NCBI GenBank assembly: GCA_002396085.1
Contig: DGWI01000027.1
Coordinates: 1-53,616, forward strand
Direction: 5' to 3'
From: Porphyromonadaceae bacterium UBA4262
GTDB taxonomy: Bacteria; Bacteroidota; Bacteroidia; Bacteroidales; Muribaculaceae
DNA: 53,616 bases
In this document: one piece after another, positions 17,901 through 25,409 of the stretch
How the letters are laid out: the number at the start of each line of letters is the position of its first letter
Position numbering within the stretch: the first letter of the stretch is position 1
Translations under genes and position numbers: made by a program
The notes under the pieces: model-generated
What the model was told of the DNA's origin: nothing
Database searches by the model: none
What the model saw: only the letters and a program-made list of their open reading frames with translations

Positions 17901-18091
17901 TCCAAGAGCCCGTTGTCATGGAGCCTGACGCACTGACTGACGTTGAGAGCATGAATGCTGGCAAGGCTGTCGCTGGTGTGAAGTACTACAATGTTGCCGG
18001 ACAGGCTTCGGACAAGGCCTTCAAGGGCGTGAATATTGTGGTCACCACCTACACCGATGGCACCACCCGCACCGTCAAGGTCGTGAAGTAA
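14951..18091 (+). CDS. Secreted multi-module protein with T9SS-like tail
   Basis: A 1046-residue exported protein with signal peptide 1-23 (GLALILLGFGWASA). An N-terminal jelly-roll-like region (VDFNTAINTSSHDFRVASGW) is followed by two Ig/ASPM-like segments containing SKTLELRNSGAAPAEVTI, and a choice-of-anchor J module from about residue 440 (FFEGFEANNNSANIPAGWY). A CARDB-like segment (VTLRNLLDVAETEYTSNLYF) comes next, and near residue 890 a carboxypeptidase-regulatory-like beta-sandwich (YSGVVTDNDGNALEGVTVTL). It ends with VKYYNVAGQAS and NIVVTTYTDGTTRTVKVVK, resembling a type A T9SS sorting domain, unlike the dockerin-like tails of its neighbours. The ATG at 14951 is preferred over a TTG two codons upstream because it starts MKRLNYLL. 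Function unknown. Confidence 0.78.
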   Translation: MKRLNYLLGLALILLGFGWASAETVTNYTVDFNTAINTSSHDFRVASGWAHVVKSYYDSDEWEEIYVSYSHSATGGVEGTGALKIGTQVLDYYGSSWVNDMLVTPAVTGTVTLKVKAVSSAGTSGTGIKIWKVTKDGDAYTSGDITVNETGANGIIQNTDDWYTVTVENLNNEMLGIVGSNVLIDDFAVAGSAEIELEKALKMNSVTLEGSTSRDCDAEGNFSFTYTVKFTNVGEVALDNTMDNYTLTLGGVKYESGSGYVIDEEKILTTVPIEAASIAIGEQVTQVIEVNANISSPAFGGNGARSRIDVREDISGTSATGSWIEPIKYEAILTVRDANGNNLADNTSYATAFGSFGMVNENVSKTLELRNSGAAPAEVTITMPEGFTAEPSTATVPAHGSVNVTVTIDASTSGIKSGNMVITSNGLTEDFTLPLSGTVLDNTKFFEGFEANNNSANIPAGWYAPTGNWEKTTKTSNSNNYVSANLLAPHKLITPLLRVAEGEKMSFDAFKKSNNSDPFVKVYYSADRKEWTLVKEIPATDLTYNSYSSYNDPTFTTFVVEGVPAGEYYIAFESGYCAIDNVYGFELVPVTHDVVVDKFEIPGSVMANNDVKAKVTLRNLLDVAETEYTSNLYFDGAKVAAADAIEIPANGTATVEFTFVANEVGTFPAKAEFVWADEYTVATDEVEVEVTEEQGNNVIVVGNTDPSNTAAWTTDNAFNVVPINTYYNHSVSEALYTPAMLEEAGLVQGDVITNIAYMGYAPDAVSSDIKVYVVSTEDTEIVTPFTRTDLANLTPVYEGNYTLTGGSESGLIDLFTFELAQPLTWDGKSMRIIVTSDLTTTYKKTYFLSDKSIVGDIYGYRSDNVTSADMASSSLSKQPSFPVTKFTIVAEPIVYSGVVTDNDGNALEGVTVTLTSQVPETVEGAPRHAATAGPAVYTATTDAEGKFTVEVVQTDKIYNANFAKEGYKDVNLEGVDFANGNVVLQEPVVMEPDALTDVESMNAGKAVAGVKYYNVAGQASDKAFKGVNIVVTTYTDGTTRTVKVVK

Positions 18092-18127
18092 TTCATGTAT
18101 GTGACCTCAATTGAGGTTGTCAATATG

Positions 18128-18155
18128 TAGGGGCGACATCGCCATGTCGCCCCTA
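18128..18155. terminator. Hairpin terminator
   Basis: A perfect 12-bp stem (taggggcgacat 18128-18139 / atgtcgccccta 18144-18155) with a 4-nt loop lies 37 bp after the stop codon. The lack of a T-run lowers confidence in termination. Confidence 0.6.
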
Positions 18156-18181
18156 TAATTATAGCAATAATCAGTTTTATG

Positions 18182-20707
18182 ATGAAGAAATTTACATTAA
18201 CGACTCTGCTTCTGTTGCTGACCGTAATTGCGGGTGTGGCACAGTCGCGCAACATTAACCTCACCATTGGCATCACCGGTCCTGGCGATACGCCTCTGCC
18301 TGATGCGGCGGTGACGTTGATGCAGACCGACTACTCCCTGTCATACGGCACCTTGCGGCTCAATGCGGCAGGACAAGTCAAGCTCAAGGTCTATGCCGGC
18401 AATCACCGTCTCAGTGCTTCGTTGGCAGGATATAACGATGCAGCGGTCGACTTCAATGTGACTGCCGATACCACAGTCGTCCTTCAACTGACCGAGGAGA
18501 ATACACTCCCGTTCTCGCTGCAGACACAGGTGGTGCACAACTCAGTCACAGGTCTGAACGACGTGACGCTCACGTGGAACAAAGAGGCTCCCGTGTTCTA
18601 TGATTCATTCGAGGACTATGATGCATTCGCCATCCAGTTCAGTCCCTGGACGGGCATTGACGGCGATGGGCTGATGACCGCACCGCTGGTGGGCGACTAT
18701 GTCAACCGTGGTGTCATGCAGTATGCCCAAATCATGAACCCGCTGGTCGTGCAGCCCGCCTGGTGGTACGACTACCCCATCTTGCGGCCTTACAATGGTC
18801 AGCAGTATGTGGGCTTCACTCGCACCTACAGTGGTGCTCCCAATGATGACTGGCTCATTTCGCCCGTGGTTACTCCTGGCAACAAGAATGTGTTGGCATT
18901 TATGGCCAAGGCTGCCGACATTTACAAGGAGAAATTCCAAGTGTTTGTCACCGAGGATGTTGACAATCCCGTGCAAGCCAACTTCAAGATGCTCAATGCT
19001 GGCAACTATGAACTGGCCGACTACACGGGTTGGCACGAGTATAGTTACGACTTGAGCGAGTATGCCGGCAAGCCCATCAAGTTTGCCATCCGCTACATCA
19101 GCGAGGCCAACATGGGTGGAGCATTCATGCTCATGGTTGATGATGTGTATGTGGGTCAGGATCAGAGTGTGTTCCGTGCCATGCGGCACAGCAAGCGCGC
19201 TCACCGTGTGCCCATGCGCTCGCCCATGAATCCCAACGAGACGTTCCGCATCTTCCTCAACGGCACGCAGGTGGGCACTACCGATGGCTATGAGTATGTA
19301 TTCAATGACCTGGCGGCTGGTACCTACACTCTGGGTGTACAGGCAGTCTATGCTGCTAGTGAGACCGAGGTGGTCACGACTACCATCACCTTGTTGAACA
19401 CTAACGGCAAGGTTACGGTCAATGTAGCGACCAACAATGGTCAATCGTTGGATGGGAAGACAGTCGAATTGACCGACCGCGCTTCCACGTCTACCTTTAG
19501 TGCTGTTATCACCGATGGCCAGGCGGTGTTCCAGTCAATCCCCTATGGCGAATATCTGGTGGGTGTTACCGCCGAGCATTATCAGACCTACGATGGCGAA
19601 CTGACTGTGGCAGGCGACTGCACCATCGACATCGTGGTGCGCGAGACCGTGGTCGATCCCTATAATATCACTGCCGATGCCGACTCGGTCAACAATGTGT
19701 TGGTGCGTTGGAACCAGAATCTATCGTTTAACGACTCGTTTGAGGACTATCCCGACTTTGCCAAACTGTCGTTTGGCGACTGGCGCACCTTCGACTTGGA
19801 TCAGCATCCGGTCTATCCCATCGCCTTGGGCTCGATGACCAACATCATCACCTTCCCCGGTTCGGGCACAGCCGATGCGCCCATGCCCATTCCGCCCATG
19901 GTGTTCAACCCCTGGAAGACTGTGCCTGCCATGTTGCCCACCGATCCTGCCGTGCAGGCTCCCACCGGCGACAAGACCATCATCTTCTTCTCGGCACAGA
20001 TGAACGGGTCGAACAAGTGGCTCGTATCGCCACTGCTGAAGATTCGCGAGGGCTATGTGTGCCGTTTCACCGCCAAGGCCTATGCCGAGTATCCCGAGAC
20101 GATGGAGGTGTGTGTCTTCACCGAGGGTGGCGACCCCACAACTGACGCTTATGACCAGGTGAGCAGCATCAGTCAGGTGACCACCGGGCAGTGGACCATC
20201 TACGAGACCGACCTCTCGCAATATGAGGGTCAGGAGGTGCGCATCGGTGTGCACTACATGTCATTTGATGCATTCTTTACACAGATTGATGACTTCTATG
20301 TGGGCAACGGCGAGGACGAGGGTTCGGCCATCGATGTGGGCTACATTCAGCACTACGAGGTCTATCTCGATGGAGCGCTCAAGGGCACTACCACCGAGCC
20401 GCAGTTCTCGTTCAGTCATCTGAATGGAGGCACACACAAGGTGGGCATCAAGGCCATCTATGCCAGCGGTGCCTCGCAACTGGTCGAGTATGAGTTCACC
20501 CTTCCGGCACGTGCCATCCAGGGTGATACCAATGGTGATGGCAAGGTTGACATCGCTGATGTCAATGCCGCCATCAACGTCATGCTGGGCAAGGCCGATT
20601 ACAGCTTTATGTGCGATGCCAATGGTGATGGCAAGGTCGACATTGCCGATGTCAACATTATCATCAACAATATGTTGGGCAAATTCTACCTGATGCAGCG
20701 CAAGTAG
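18182..20707 (+). CDS. Secreted CarboxypepD-reg/anchor-J protein with dockerin-like C-terminus
   Basis: An 841-residue exported protein (842 if the adjacent ATG at 18179 is used). Signal peptide 1-20 (LLLLLTVIAGVAQS) is followed by a carboxypeptidase-regulatory-like sandwich (PLPDAAVTLMQTDYSLSYG). Two choice-of-anchor J/MAM-like modules begin VFYDSFEDYDAFAIQF (about 140) and SFNDSFEDYPDFAKLSFGDW (about 515), each carrying NDDWLISP or NKWLVSP. A second regulatory-like sandwich separates them. The end has two dockerin-like loops (GDTNGDGKVDIADVN, NGDGKVDIADVN), but unlike the other family members the last MLGK is extended by FYLMQRK. Likely surface-exposed; no catalytic motif. Confidence 0.78.
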   Translation: MKKFTLTTLLLLLTVIAGVAQSRNINLTIGITGPGDTPLPDAAVTLMQTDYSLSYGTLRLNAAGQVKLKVYAGNHRLSASLAGYNDAAVDFNVTADTTVVLQLTEENTLPFSLQTQVVHNSVTGLNDVTLTWNKEAPVFYDSFEDYDAFAIQFSPWTGIDGDGLMTAPLVGDYVNRGVMQYAQIMNPLVVQPAWWYDYPILRPYNGQQYVGFTRTYSGAPNDDWLISPVVTPGNKNVLAFMAKAADIYKEKFQVFVTEDVDNPVQANFKMLNAGNYELADYTGWHEYSYDLSEYAGKPIKFAIRYISEANMGGAFMLMVDDVYVGQDQSVFRAMRHSKRAHRVPMRSPMNPNETFRIFLNGTQVGTTDGYEYVFNDLAAGTYTLGVQAVYAASETEVVTTTITLLNTNGKVTVNVATNNGQSLDGKTVELTDRASTSTFSAVITDGQAVFQSIPYGEYLVGVTAEHYQTYDGELTVAGDCTIDIVVRETVVDPYNITADADSVNNVLVRWNQNLSFNDSFEDYPDFAKLSFGDWRTFDLDQHPVYPIALGSMTNIITFPGSGTADAPMPIPPMVFNPWKTVPAMLPTDPAVQAPTGDKTIIFFSAQMNGSNKWLVSPLLKIREGYVCRFTAKAYAEYPETMEVCVFTEGGDPTTDAYDQVSSISQVTTGQWTIYETDLSQYEGQEVRIGVHYMSFDAFFTQIDDFYVGNGEDEGSAIDVGYIQHYEVYLDGALKGTTTEPQFSFSHLNGGTHKVGIKAIYASGASQLVEYEFTLPARAIQGDTNGDGKVDIADVNAAINVMLGKADYSFMCDANGDGKVDIADVNIIINNMLGKFYLMQRK

Positions 20708-20744
20708 TGGTTTAGTGCCACATCGGGCCTGACAAACAGATGCG

Positions 20745-20780
20745 AGAAGCCCCGCCGTAAAACATGTCGGCGGGGCTTCT
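20745..20780. terminator. Bidirectional hairpin terminator
   Basis: A perfect 13-bp GC-rich stem (agaagccccgccg 20745-20757 / cggcggggcttct 20768-20780) lies between convergent genes. Confidence 0.85.
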
Positions 20781-20802
20781 GTTGCAGTGGTAGGTTGAGG
20801 TG

Positions 20803-21369
20803 TCAGCCCTTGAGCTGATTGCCGTCGGCAAACGCGTGCCCCACGGTCTGGCCCAGTTGGATGTAGGTGTGGTGCACGGGGTCGTAGGTGATGATGCCCA
20901 TGCGCTCGACATCGGGGTTGCCGTCCTCGGCCAAGTACTGCTCATGGCACACGATGTTGACAATCTCGGCCACGAGGTAGAAACCCGTCGACGACTCGTC
21001 AATCTTCTGCTTGACGCGGCACTCCAGCGTCATGGGGAACTCGGCGAACAGAGGGGCGTTGACTGTAGGTGCTTTCTCCACCTTCCAGCCCGTGCGCTCC
21101 ATTTTGTCGGGGGTGTTGCGTCCGCTCACCAGGCCCACATAGTCGGCGGCCACCATCGTCTGTGCCGTGGCAAAGGTGATGGTCAGGTCGCTGTTCACAG
21201 TCAGGTTGTCGGTGGTGGCGTGCGAACCCAGCGAGATCATTACCTCGCCGTTGTCCCATTGTCCGCCCCAGGCGGCATTCATTGCATTGGCTTTGCCTTC
21301 CTTGTCGTATGTGCCGATGATCAGCACCGGTTGTGGGAGTACCCACGGTTTCTTTCCAAAACTTTTCAT
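20803..21369 (-). CDS. Flavin reductase-like FMN-binding protein
   Basis: A 188-residue cytoplasmic protein of the flavoredoxin/DIM6-NTAB flavin reductase-like family. The FMN-binding split barrel is visible: PQPVLIIGTYDKEGKANAMNAAWGG at the N-terminus, EVMISLGSHATTDNL, then FATAQTMVAADYVGLVSG and TLECRVKQKI. Such proteins bind FMN and pass electrons to it or to small redox partners. The first residues (MKSFGKKPWVLPQPV) match the typical N-terminus, so the ATG at 21369 is secure. It stands alone between a strong terminator and an AT-rich 257-bp spacer; no TAnnTTTG promoter is found in that spacer. Confidence 0.85.
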   Translation of the reverse strand: MKSFGKKPWVLPQPVLIIGTYDKEGKANAMNAAWGGQWDNGEVMISLGSHATTDNLTVNSDLTITFATAQTMVAADYVGLVSGRNTPDKMERTGWKVEKAPTVNAPLFAEFPMTLECRVKQKIDESSTGFYLVAEIVNIVCHEQYLAEDGNPDVERMGIITYDPVHHTYIQLGQTVGHAFADGNQLKG

Positions 21370-21396
21370 GTTCTGATTGACTGGTTAATAACCCAT

Positions 21397-21570
21397 TGGC
21401 GGAATTAGTTTGTTAGACTATCTATAAAAGTCACGATTTTATTATCAAGAATTGTTAGAATTAAAGAATTACTATCTCGTGATATTCTGGTTTTTTATAT
21501 TCCTCATCTCCTATAGTTAATATTTATTCCTTAGATTCTCTAAATCTTGATAAATTAATTAATTCCGCCA
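21397..21570. repeat. AT-rich spacer bounded by inverted repeats
   Basis: tggcggaatta (21397-21407) and taattccgcca (21560-21570) are perfect 11-bp inverse complements that bracket an AT-rich, non-coding 152-bp stretch. Similarity extends weakly outward (GGTTAATA-like on both sides). It could be a decayed small inverted-repeat element. Confidence 0.35.
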
Positions 21571-21626
21571 GCAGGTTGGTTAATACTAATATTTGACAAT
21601 TTGATAATTCGTGATAGATTCGTTGA

Positions 21627-22352
21627 CTAGGCGAAGAGTTGCTTGAGCACTTCGGGAGAGCGCAGCGTGCCCAGGGTGGAGTGGTGCAGTCGATAGTAAG
21701 TGAGCATGACATCGAGCACTTGATTGCGCTGAGTGCGGGTGAAGCGGAATAGATTCATGTTGGCAAATGTCATGCGCGACAGCAGCCAGATGACGCGTGC
21801 CTCGTCAGGGCGTAGCCACTGGCTGCCGCCCGATGGGGTGGGGCGGAAGATGCCCTCCTGCATGTCGAACCACCAGCCTTCGTGCCAGGTTCCGGTATCG
21901 GGCTGGATGCCCAGCAGGATGCCCAAATGATAGGTAAAGCAGATGTGGAAATTGGCCACGCCTAGTGTGGCGCTTTCCAGGATCATCACGCACTGCTCGA
22001 TGTAGTCGTAGAGCACCTCGTTCTGCTCCTGCTCCTGGATGGCATGGGTCAGCAGTTCGCACATATACATGGCGATGGCGTTCTTGATGGGGTCGGCATA
22101 GATAATGCTCAGCGGGGCGTTGCGGCGAGTGTCGCGCAGGGTGCTCAGGTCGCGCCCGGGCATGATGCGTGCCTCGGCATCGATGAGCGACAGCGGCATG
22201 AGCATGGCGTTGCGCTGGCGGGCGGCAGCGGTCTTGCCTTGGGGCACGGCGAAGGACATCAGTCCCCGCTGACGCGTATAGATGTGCACAATGTTATGCT
22301 TGTCGCTATACTTGATGGTGTTCAGCACCACGCCTTGGATTTTCTCGTACAT
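21627..22352 (-). CDS. recO: DNA repair protein RecO
   Basis: A 241-residue recombination mediator that, with RecR, loads RecA onto SSB-coated single-stranded DNA. The N-terminal OB fold is recognisable from GVVLNTIKYSDKHNIVHIYTRQRGLMSFAVPQGK. The helical C-terminal part contains YMCELLTHAIQEQEQNEVLYDYI and FHICFTYHLGILLGIQPD, typical of Bacteroidota RecO; the zinc-finger cysteines of some RecO proteins are absent, as is common here. Its promoter is 57-64 bp upstream and its leader carries a CTAG-rich repeat. The start at 22352 gives the canonical MYEKIQGVVL N-terminus. Confidence 0.88.
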   Translation of the reverse strand: MYEKIQGVVLNTIKYSDKHNIVHIYTRQRGLMSFAVPQGKTAAARQRNAMLMPLSLIDAEARIMPGRDLSTLRDTRRNAPLSIIYADPIKNAIAMYMCELLTHAIQEQEQNEVLYDYIEQCVMILESATLGVANFHICFTYHLGILLGIQPDTGTWHEGWWFDMQEGIFRPTPSGGSQWLRPDEARVIWLLSRMTFANMNLFRFTRTQRNQVLDVMLTYYRLHHSTLGTLRSPEVLKQLFA

Positions 22353-22372
22353 GACTCACTTTCTTGTCATCT

Positions 22373-22408
22373 AGATGAACTAGACTATCTAGAGCCTCTA
22401 GAACTAGA
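22373..22408. repeat. CTAG-rich short repeat in recO leader
   Basis: Five copies of CTAG (within ctaga, ctagac, ctagag, ctagaa, ctagac) occur in about 36 bp. It lies between the recO -7 element and the recO start codon. The same kind of sequence is at 14861-14914. Confidence 0.6.
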
Positions 22409-22416
22409 CAAAGGTA
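22409..22416 (-). promoter_or_regulatory. -7 promoter element of recO
   Basis: The minus strand reads TACCTTTG, an exact TAnnTTTG match 57 bp before the recO ATG. No clear -33 element. Confidence 0.5.
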
Positions 22417-22487
22417 GTGATTTTTGGGCAATTACACTGGATTTGGCCTTAAAAAATGCCATTTTTCGGCATTTCGGTGCAAAAAAT

Positions 22488-22518
22488 TTTGTCAATTGAA
22501 AAATCGGTTGTAACTTTG
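22488..22518 (+). promoter_or_regulatory. Promoter of the tRNA-Glu/rpsT operon
   Basis: TTTG (22488-22491), a 19-bp spacer and TAACTTTG (22511-22518) form a full consensus promoter 28 bp before the first tRNA-Glu. Confidence 0.75.
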
Positions 22519-22546
22519 CACCGCTTTTTTAGCGACATATAGGTTT

Positions 22547-22618
22547 GGCCCATTCGTCTATCGGCTAGGACGCAAGATTTTCATTCTTGAAAGAGCAGTT
22601 CGATTCTGCTATGGGCTA
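22547..22618 (+). tRNA. tRNA-Glu (anticodon TTC), copy 1
   Basis: A complete 72-nt cloverleaf. Acceptor GGCCCAT pairs with ATGGGCT (one G-U pair) and the discriminator is A. The anticodon stem CAAGA/TCTTG encloses TTTTCAT, giving anticodon TTC. The T-loop is TTCGATT. CCA is not encoded. It is identical to the copy at 22953-23024 and precedes rpsT in the same transcript. Confidence 0.96.
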
Positions 22619-22665
22619 CAAATTCACAATAATAACAACAAAAGGAAATATTACTTAAAAGAATT

Positions 22666-22923
22666 ATGGCAAACCATAAATCAGCAATCAAGAGAATTCG
22701 TCAGTCTGAGGCTCGTCGTCTCCGCAACCGTTATTACGCTAAGACTATGCGCAACGCTGTGCGCAACCTGCGTAAGGAAACCGACAAGGCAAAGGCTGCA
22801 GAGGGCTACAAGAAGGTGACCGCCATGCTCGACAAGTTGGCCGGCAAGAACATTATCAGCAAGAACAAAGCCGCTAACCTGAAGTCGAAACTGGCTAAGC
22901 ACATCAATAAACTGGAGGCCTAA
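22666..22923 (+). CDS. rpsT: 30S ribosomal protein S20
   Basis: An 85-residue basic helical protein that binds 16S rRNA in the body of the small subunit. MANHKSAIKRIRQSEARRLRNR is the diagnostic N-terminus and the C-terminus NIISKNKAANLKSKLAKHIN fits S20; the length is standard. It lies between two identical tRNA-Glu genes with no promoter or terminator in between, so the three genes probably form one transcript in which RNase P and RNase Z/E cuts at the tRNAs would release the rpsT mRNA. A short A-rich leader (47 nt) lacks a Shine-Dalgarno sequence. Confidence 0.95.
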   Translation: MANHKSAIKRIRQSEARRLRNRYYAKTMRNAVRNLRKETDKAKAAEGYKKVTAMLDKLAGKNIISKNKAANLKSKLAKHINKLEA

Positions 22924-22952
22924 GTCCGCACGGATTGGGACACTCCGAGTGC

Positions 22953-23024
22953 GGCCCATTCGTCTATCGGCTAGGACGCAAGATTTTCATTCTTGAAAGA
23001 GCAGTTCGATTCTGCTATGGGCTA
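22953..23024 (+). tRNA. tRNA-Glu (anticodon TTC), copy 2
   Basis: Identical over all 72 nt to copy 1, with two further shared bases downstream. It lies 29 bp after the rpsT stop codon and 9 bp before an intrinsic terminator. Confidence 0.96.
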
Positions 23025-23033
23025 CACGCAACG

Positions 23034-23064
23034 GCGTTAAGCAACACAGTGCTTAACGCTTTTT
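23034..23064 (+). terminator. Intrinsic terminator of the tRNA-Glu/rpsT operon
   Basis: A perfect 10-bp stem (gcgttaagca 23034-23043 / tgcttaacgc 23050-23059) followed directly by TTTTT (23060-23064). Confidence 0.92.
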
Positions 23065-23165
23065 GTCGTATCAAATGCCGCCACGATGCGGTTGATATGA
23101 AACAAGATGAAGGCTATTGGTATCTATGTCCTGCGTGGACATCGGCTCTTACCCCTCCCAGAACA

Positions 23166-23200
23166 AAAAGGCCTCCGCTCGGCATCGTCCGGGCGGAGGT
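23166..23200 (-). terminator. Intrinsic terminator of gyrB
   Basis: On the minus strand an 11-bp stem (CCTCCGCCCGG / CCGAGCGGAGG, one G-T pair) is followed by CC and TTTTT (23170-23166). It is 60 bp downstream of the gyrB stop codon. Confidence 0.85.
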
Positions 23201-23259
23201 CTCACGGTCTTAGTTAATGGAAAATTATAGAAAGGTTATGTATCGTTTCTTTAATTAAA

Positions 23260-25242
23260 TCAAGTGTCGATGTTGGCGGTTGCGGCATTCTCCTCGATGA
23301 ACTTGCGGCGCGGTTCCACATCCTCACCCATCAGCATGGAGAACACACGGTCGGCCTCGGCGGCGTCGCTGATGTTCACGCGCTTGAGCATGCGGTTCTC
23401 AGGATCCATGGTCGTCTCCCACAACTGTGTGGAGTTCATCTCACCCAGACCTTTGTAGCGCTGCACGTGCACCTTGCTCTCGTCACCGTTGGCATACTTG
23501 TCGATGTACTGCTGCTTCTGCATGTCGTTCCAGCAATATTCCTGGTTGGTTGCCTTGCCACCACGCATGATTGACATGCTGTAGAGTGGCGGGCTGGCAA
23601 TGTACAGGTAGCCGTTCTCGATGATGGGGCGAATGCGACGGAAGAAGAAGGTCATCAGCAGTGTCGCGATGTGCTTACCATCGACATCGGCATCGGTCAT
23701 GATGATGATGCGATGATAGCGCAGGCGGCTCAGGTTGGCCTCCTTGGGGTCTTCTTCGGTGCCGATGGTCACGCCCAGGGCGCGGAAGATAGTGACAACC
23801 GACTCGCTCTCATAGACCTTGTGGTCCATCACTTTCTCCACATTCAAGATCTTGCCTCGCAGTGGCAAGATGGCCTGGAACTTGCGGTCACGGCCCTGCT
23901 TGGCTGTACCACCTGCCGAGTCACCCTCGACGAGGAACAGCTCGCTCTGTGCGGGATCTTTCGATGAGCAGTCGGCCAGTTTGCCAGGCAGGCCACCGCC
24001 AGCCAGTGGCGACTTGCGTTGCACGCGAGCACGAGCCGTCTCGGCAGCATGGCGTGCCGTTGCAGCCAGGATAATCTTCTCAACGATGGCTTTGGCCTGA
24101 TTGGGGTGCTCCTCCAGATAGATGTTGAGTGCTTCACGCAGGCTGGTCTCGACAGCACCGATGACCTCGGTGTTTCCCAGCTTGGTCTTGGTCTGACCCT
24201 CAAACTGTGGCTCCAGCACTTTGACCGAGATGACTGCCGTCAAGCCCTGGCGGAAGTCCTCAGGCTTGATTTCGACCTTCACCTTGTCAAGCATTTTGCT
24301 GTCCTCGGCATATTTCTTGAGTGTCGAGCCCAGGCCACGACGGAAGCCCGTCAGGTGTGTGCCACCCTCGATGGTGTTGATATTGTTGACGTAGGAGTAG
24401 ATATTCTCGTTGAATGAGGTGTTGTAGGTCATGGCCACCTCAACAGGTATGTCGCCCTTGTTGGTGCTGATGTGGATCACATCGTCGATCAGTGCCTCCT
24501 TGCTGGCGTCGATATAGCGCACAAACTCGTCAAGACCCGTCTTGCTGTAGAAGGTCTCGCTGTGCGGGTTGCCCTCCTCATCCTTGTTGCGCAGGTCGGT
24601 CAGTGTCAGTTTTACACCGGCATTGAGGTAGGCCAGGTCGCGCAGGCGTGTGGCAAGGATGCTATATTCATAGACCGTGGTCTGGAATATCTCGGCATCG
24701 GGGTGGAACAGCACGGTTGTGCCATGCTCTTCCTCGGCGCAGTCGCCAATCACGGCGACCTCGGCTTTGGGCTTGCCCTTGCTGTATTCCTGCATGTAGA
24801 CCTTGCCACCGCGACGAACCTCGGCGCGCAAGTAGTCGCTCAGAGCGTTGACGCAACTCACGCCCACGCCGTGCAGACCGCCCGACACCTTGTAGGAACC
24901 CTTGTCAAATTTGCCGCCGGCATGTAGCACAGTCATGACCACCTCAAGGGCGCTCTTGTGCAACTTCTCATGCTCGTCAACGGGGATACCACGACCGTTG
25001 TCGCTCACGCGGATGCTGTTGTCCTCGGTGATGACCACGTCGATGGTGTCGCAGAAACCTGCCAACGCCTCGTCAATCGAGTTGTCAACCACCTCGCTAA
25101 CAAGGTGGTGCAAACCCTTGACGTGCGTGTCGCCTATGTACATGGAGGGGCGCTTGCGAACGGCCTCTAGCCCTTCGAGCACCTGGATATTACTCGCGGA
25201 ATACTGTTCTTCTTCTTGTTCGATATTATAATCTTCAGCCAT
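23260..25242 (-). CDS. gyrB: DNA gyrase subunit B
   Basis: A 660-residue ATPase subunit of gyrase, which introduces negative supercoils with GyrA (not in this window). The GHKL ATPase domain shows RKRPSMYIGDT, VVDNSIDEALAGFC, DNGRGIPVDEH and GGLHGVGVSCVNALS. The transducer domain follows, then the TOPRIM domain with LVEGDSAGGTAKQGRDR, PLRGKILNVEK and the metal-binding DADVDGKHI. The C-terminal QRYKGLGEMNSTQLWETTM is the signature of GyrB rather than ParE. The QLWETTM-to-end length is standard for the short form without the proteobacterial insert. The ATG at 25242 (MAEDYNIEQEEE) is preferred to a longer frame that would start beyond a hairpin and close to the -7 element. Confidence 0.92.
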   Translation of the reverse strand: MAEDYNIEQEEEQYSASNIQVLEGLEAVRKRPSMYIGDTHVKGLHHLVSEVVDNSIDEALAGFCDTIDVVITEDNSIRVSDNGRGIPVDEHEKLHKSALEVVMTVLHAGGKFDKGSYKVSGGLHGVGVSCVNALSDYLRAEVRRGGKVYMQEYSKGKPKAEVAVIGDCAEEEHGTTVLFHPDAEIFQTTVYEYSILATRLRDLAYLNAGVKLTLTDLRNKDEEGNPHSETFYSKTGLDEFVRYIDASKEALIDDVIHISTNKGDIPVEVAMTYNTSFNENIYSYVNNINTIEGGTHLTGFRRGLGSTLKKYAEDSKMLDKVKVEIKPEDFRQGLTAVISVKVLEPQFEGQTKTKLGNTEVIGAVETSLREALNIYLEEHPNQAKAIVEKIILAATARHAAETARARVQRKSPLAGGGLPGKLADCSSKDPAQSELFLVEGDSAGGTAKQGRDRKFQAILPLRGKILNVEKVMDHKVYESESVVTIFRALGVTIGTEEDPKEANLSRLRYHRIIIMTDADVDGKHIATLLMTFFFRRIRPIIENGYLYIASPPLYSMSIMRGGKATNQEYCWNDMQKQQYIDKYANGDESKVHVQRYKGLGEMNSTQLWETTMDPENRMLKRVNISDAAEADRVFSMLMGEDVEPRRKFIEENAATANIDT

Positions 25243-25258
25243 AAGTCTGGTTTGTAGG

Positions 25259-25281
25259 GGAGCGTTTTCGCGCCACGCTCC
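25259..25281 (-). other. Hairpin in the gyrB leader
   Basis: ggagcgt (25259-25265) pairs with acgctcc (25275-25281), a 7-bp stem 17 bp upstream of the gyrB ATG and within its 5' leader. It could affect translation or be a vestigial repeat. Confidence 0.35.
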
Positions 25282-25291
25282 TAAAAGCATA

Positions 25292-25299
25292 CAAAATTA
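25292..25299 (-). promoter_or_regulatory. -7 promoter element of gyrB
   Basis: The minus strand reads TAATTTTG, an exact match; the -33 region lacks TTTG. Leader about 45 nt. Confidence 0.5.
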
Positions 25300-25409
25300 C
25301 TACAATTTCGCCACATAGCGGCGAAATCATACCTTAAAAAAACAAAAAATGCAATGGGTGTTGGGCAAATCCTTAACCCCCTATCTTTGAACTTCTAACC
25401 CTCCAAAAG

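Noticed and set aside
22935..23213. 92-codon frame containing tRNA-Glu copy 2
   Set aside because: It translates a tRNA and a terminator hairpin, so it is not a protein gene.
23025..23259. Possible small gene between the tRNA-Glu and gyrB terminators
   Set aside because: A 38-codon frame (from 23098) has no promoter, no conserved pattern and is rich in stop-adjacent hairpins. No support beyond an open frame.
25243..25290. Extended N-terminus for GyrB
   Set aside because: The extra 16 codons lie across a hairpin and adjacent to the -7 element and are not typical of GyrB; MAEDYNIEQEEE is the conserved start.
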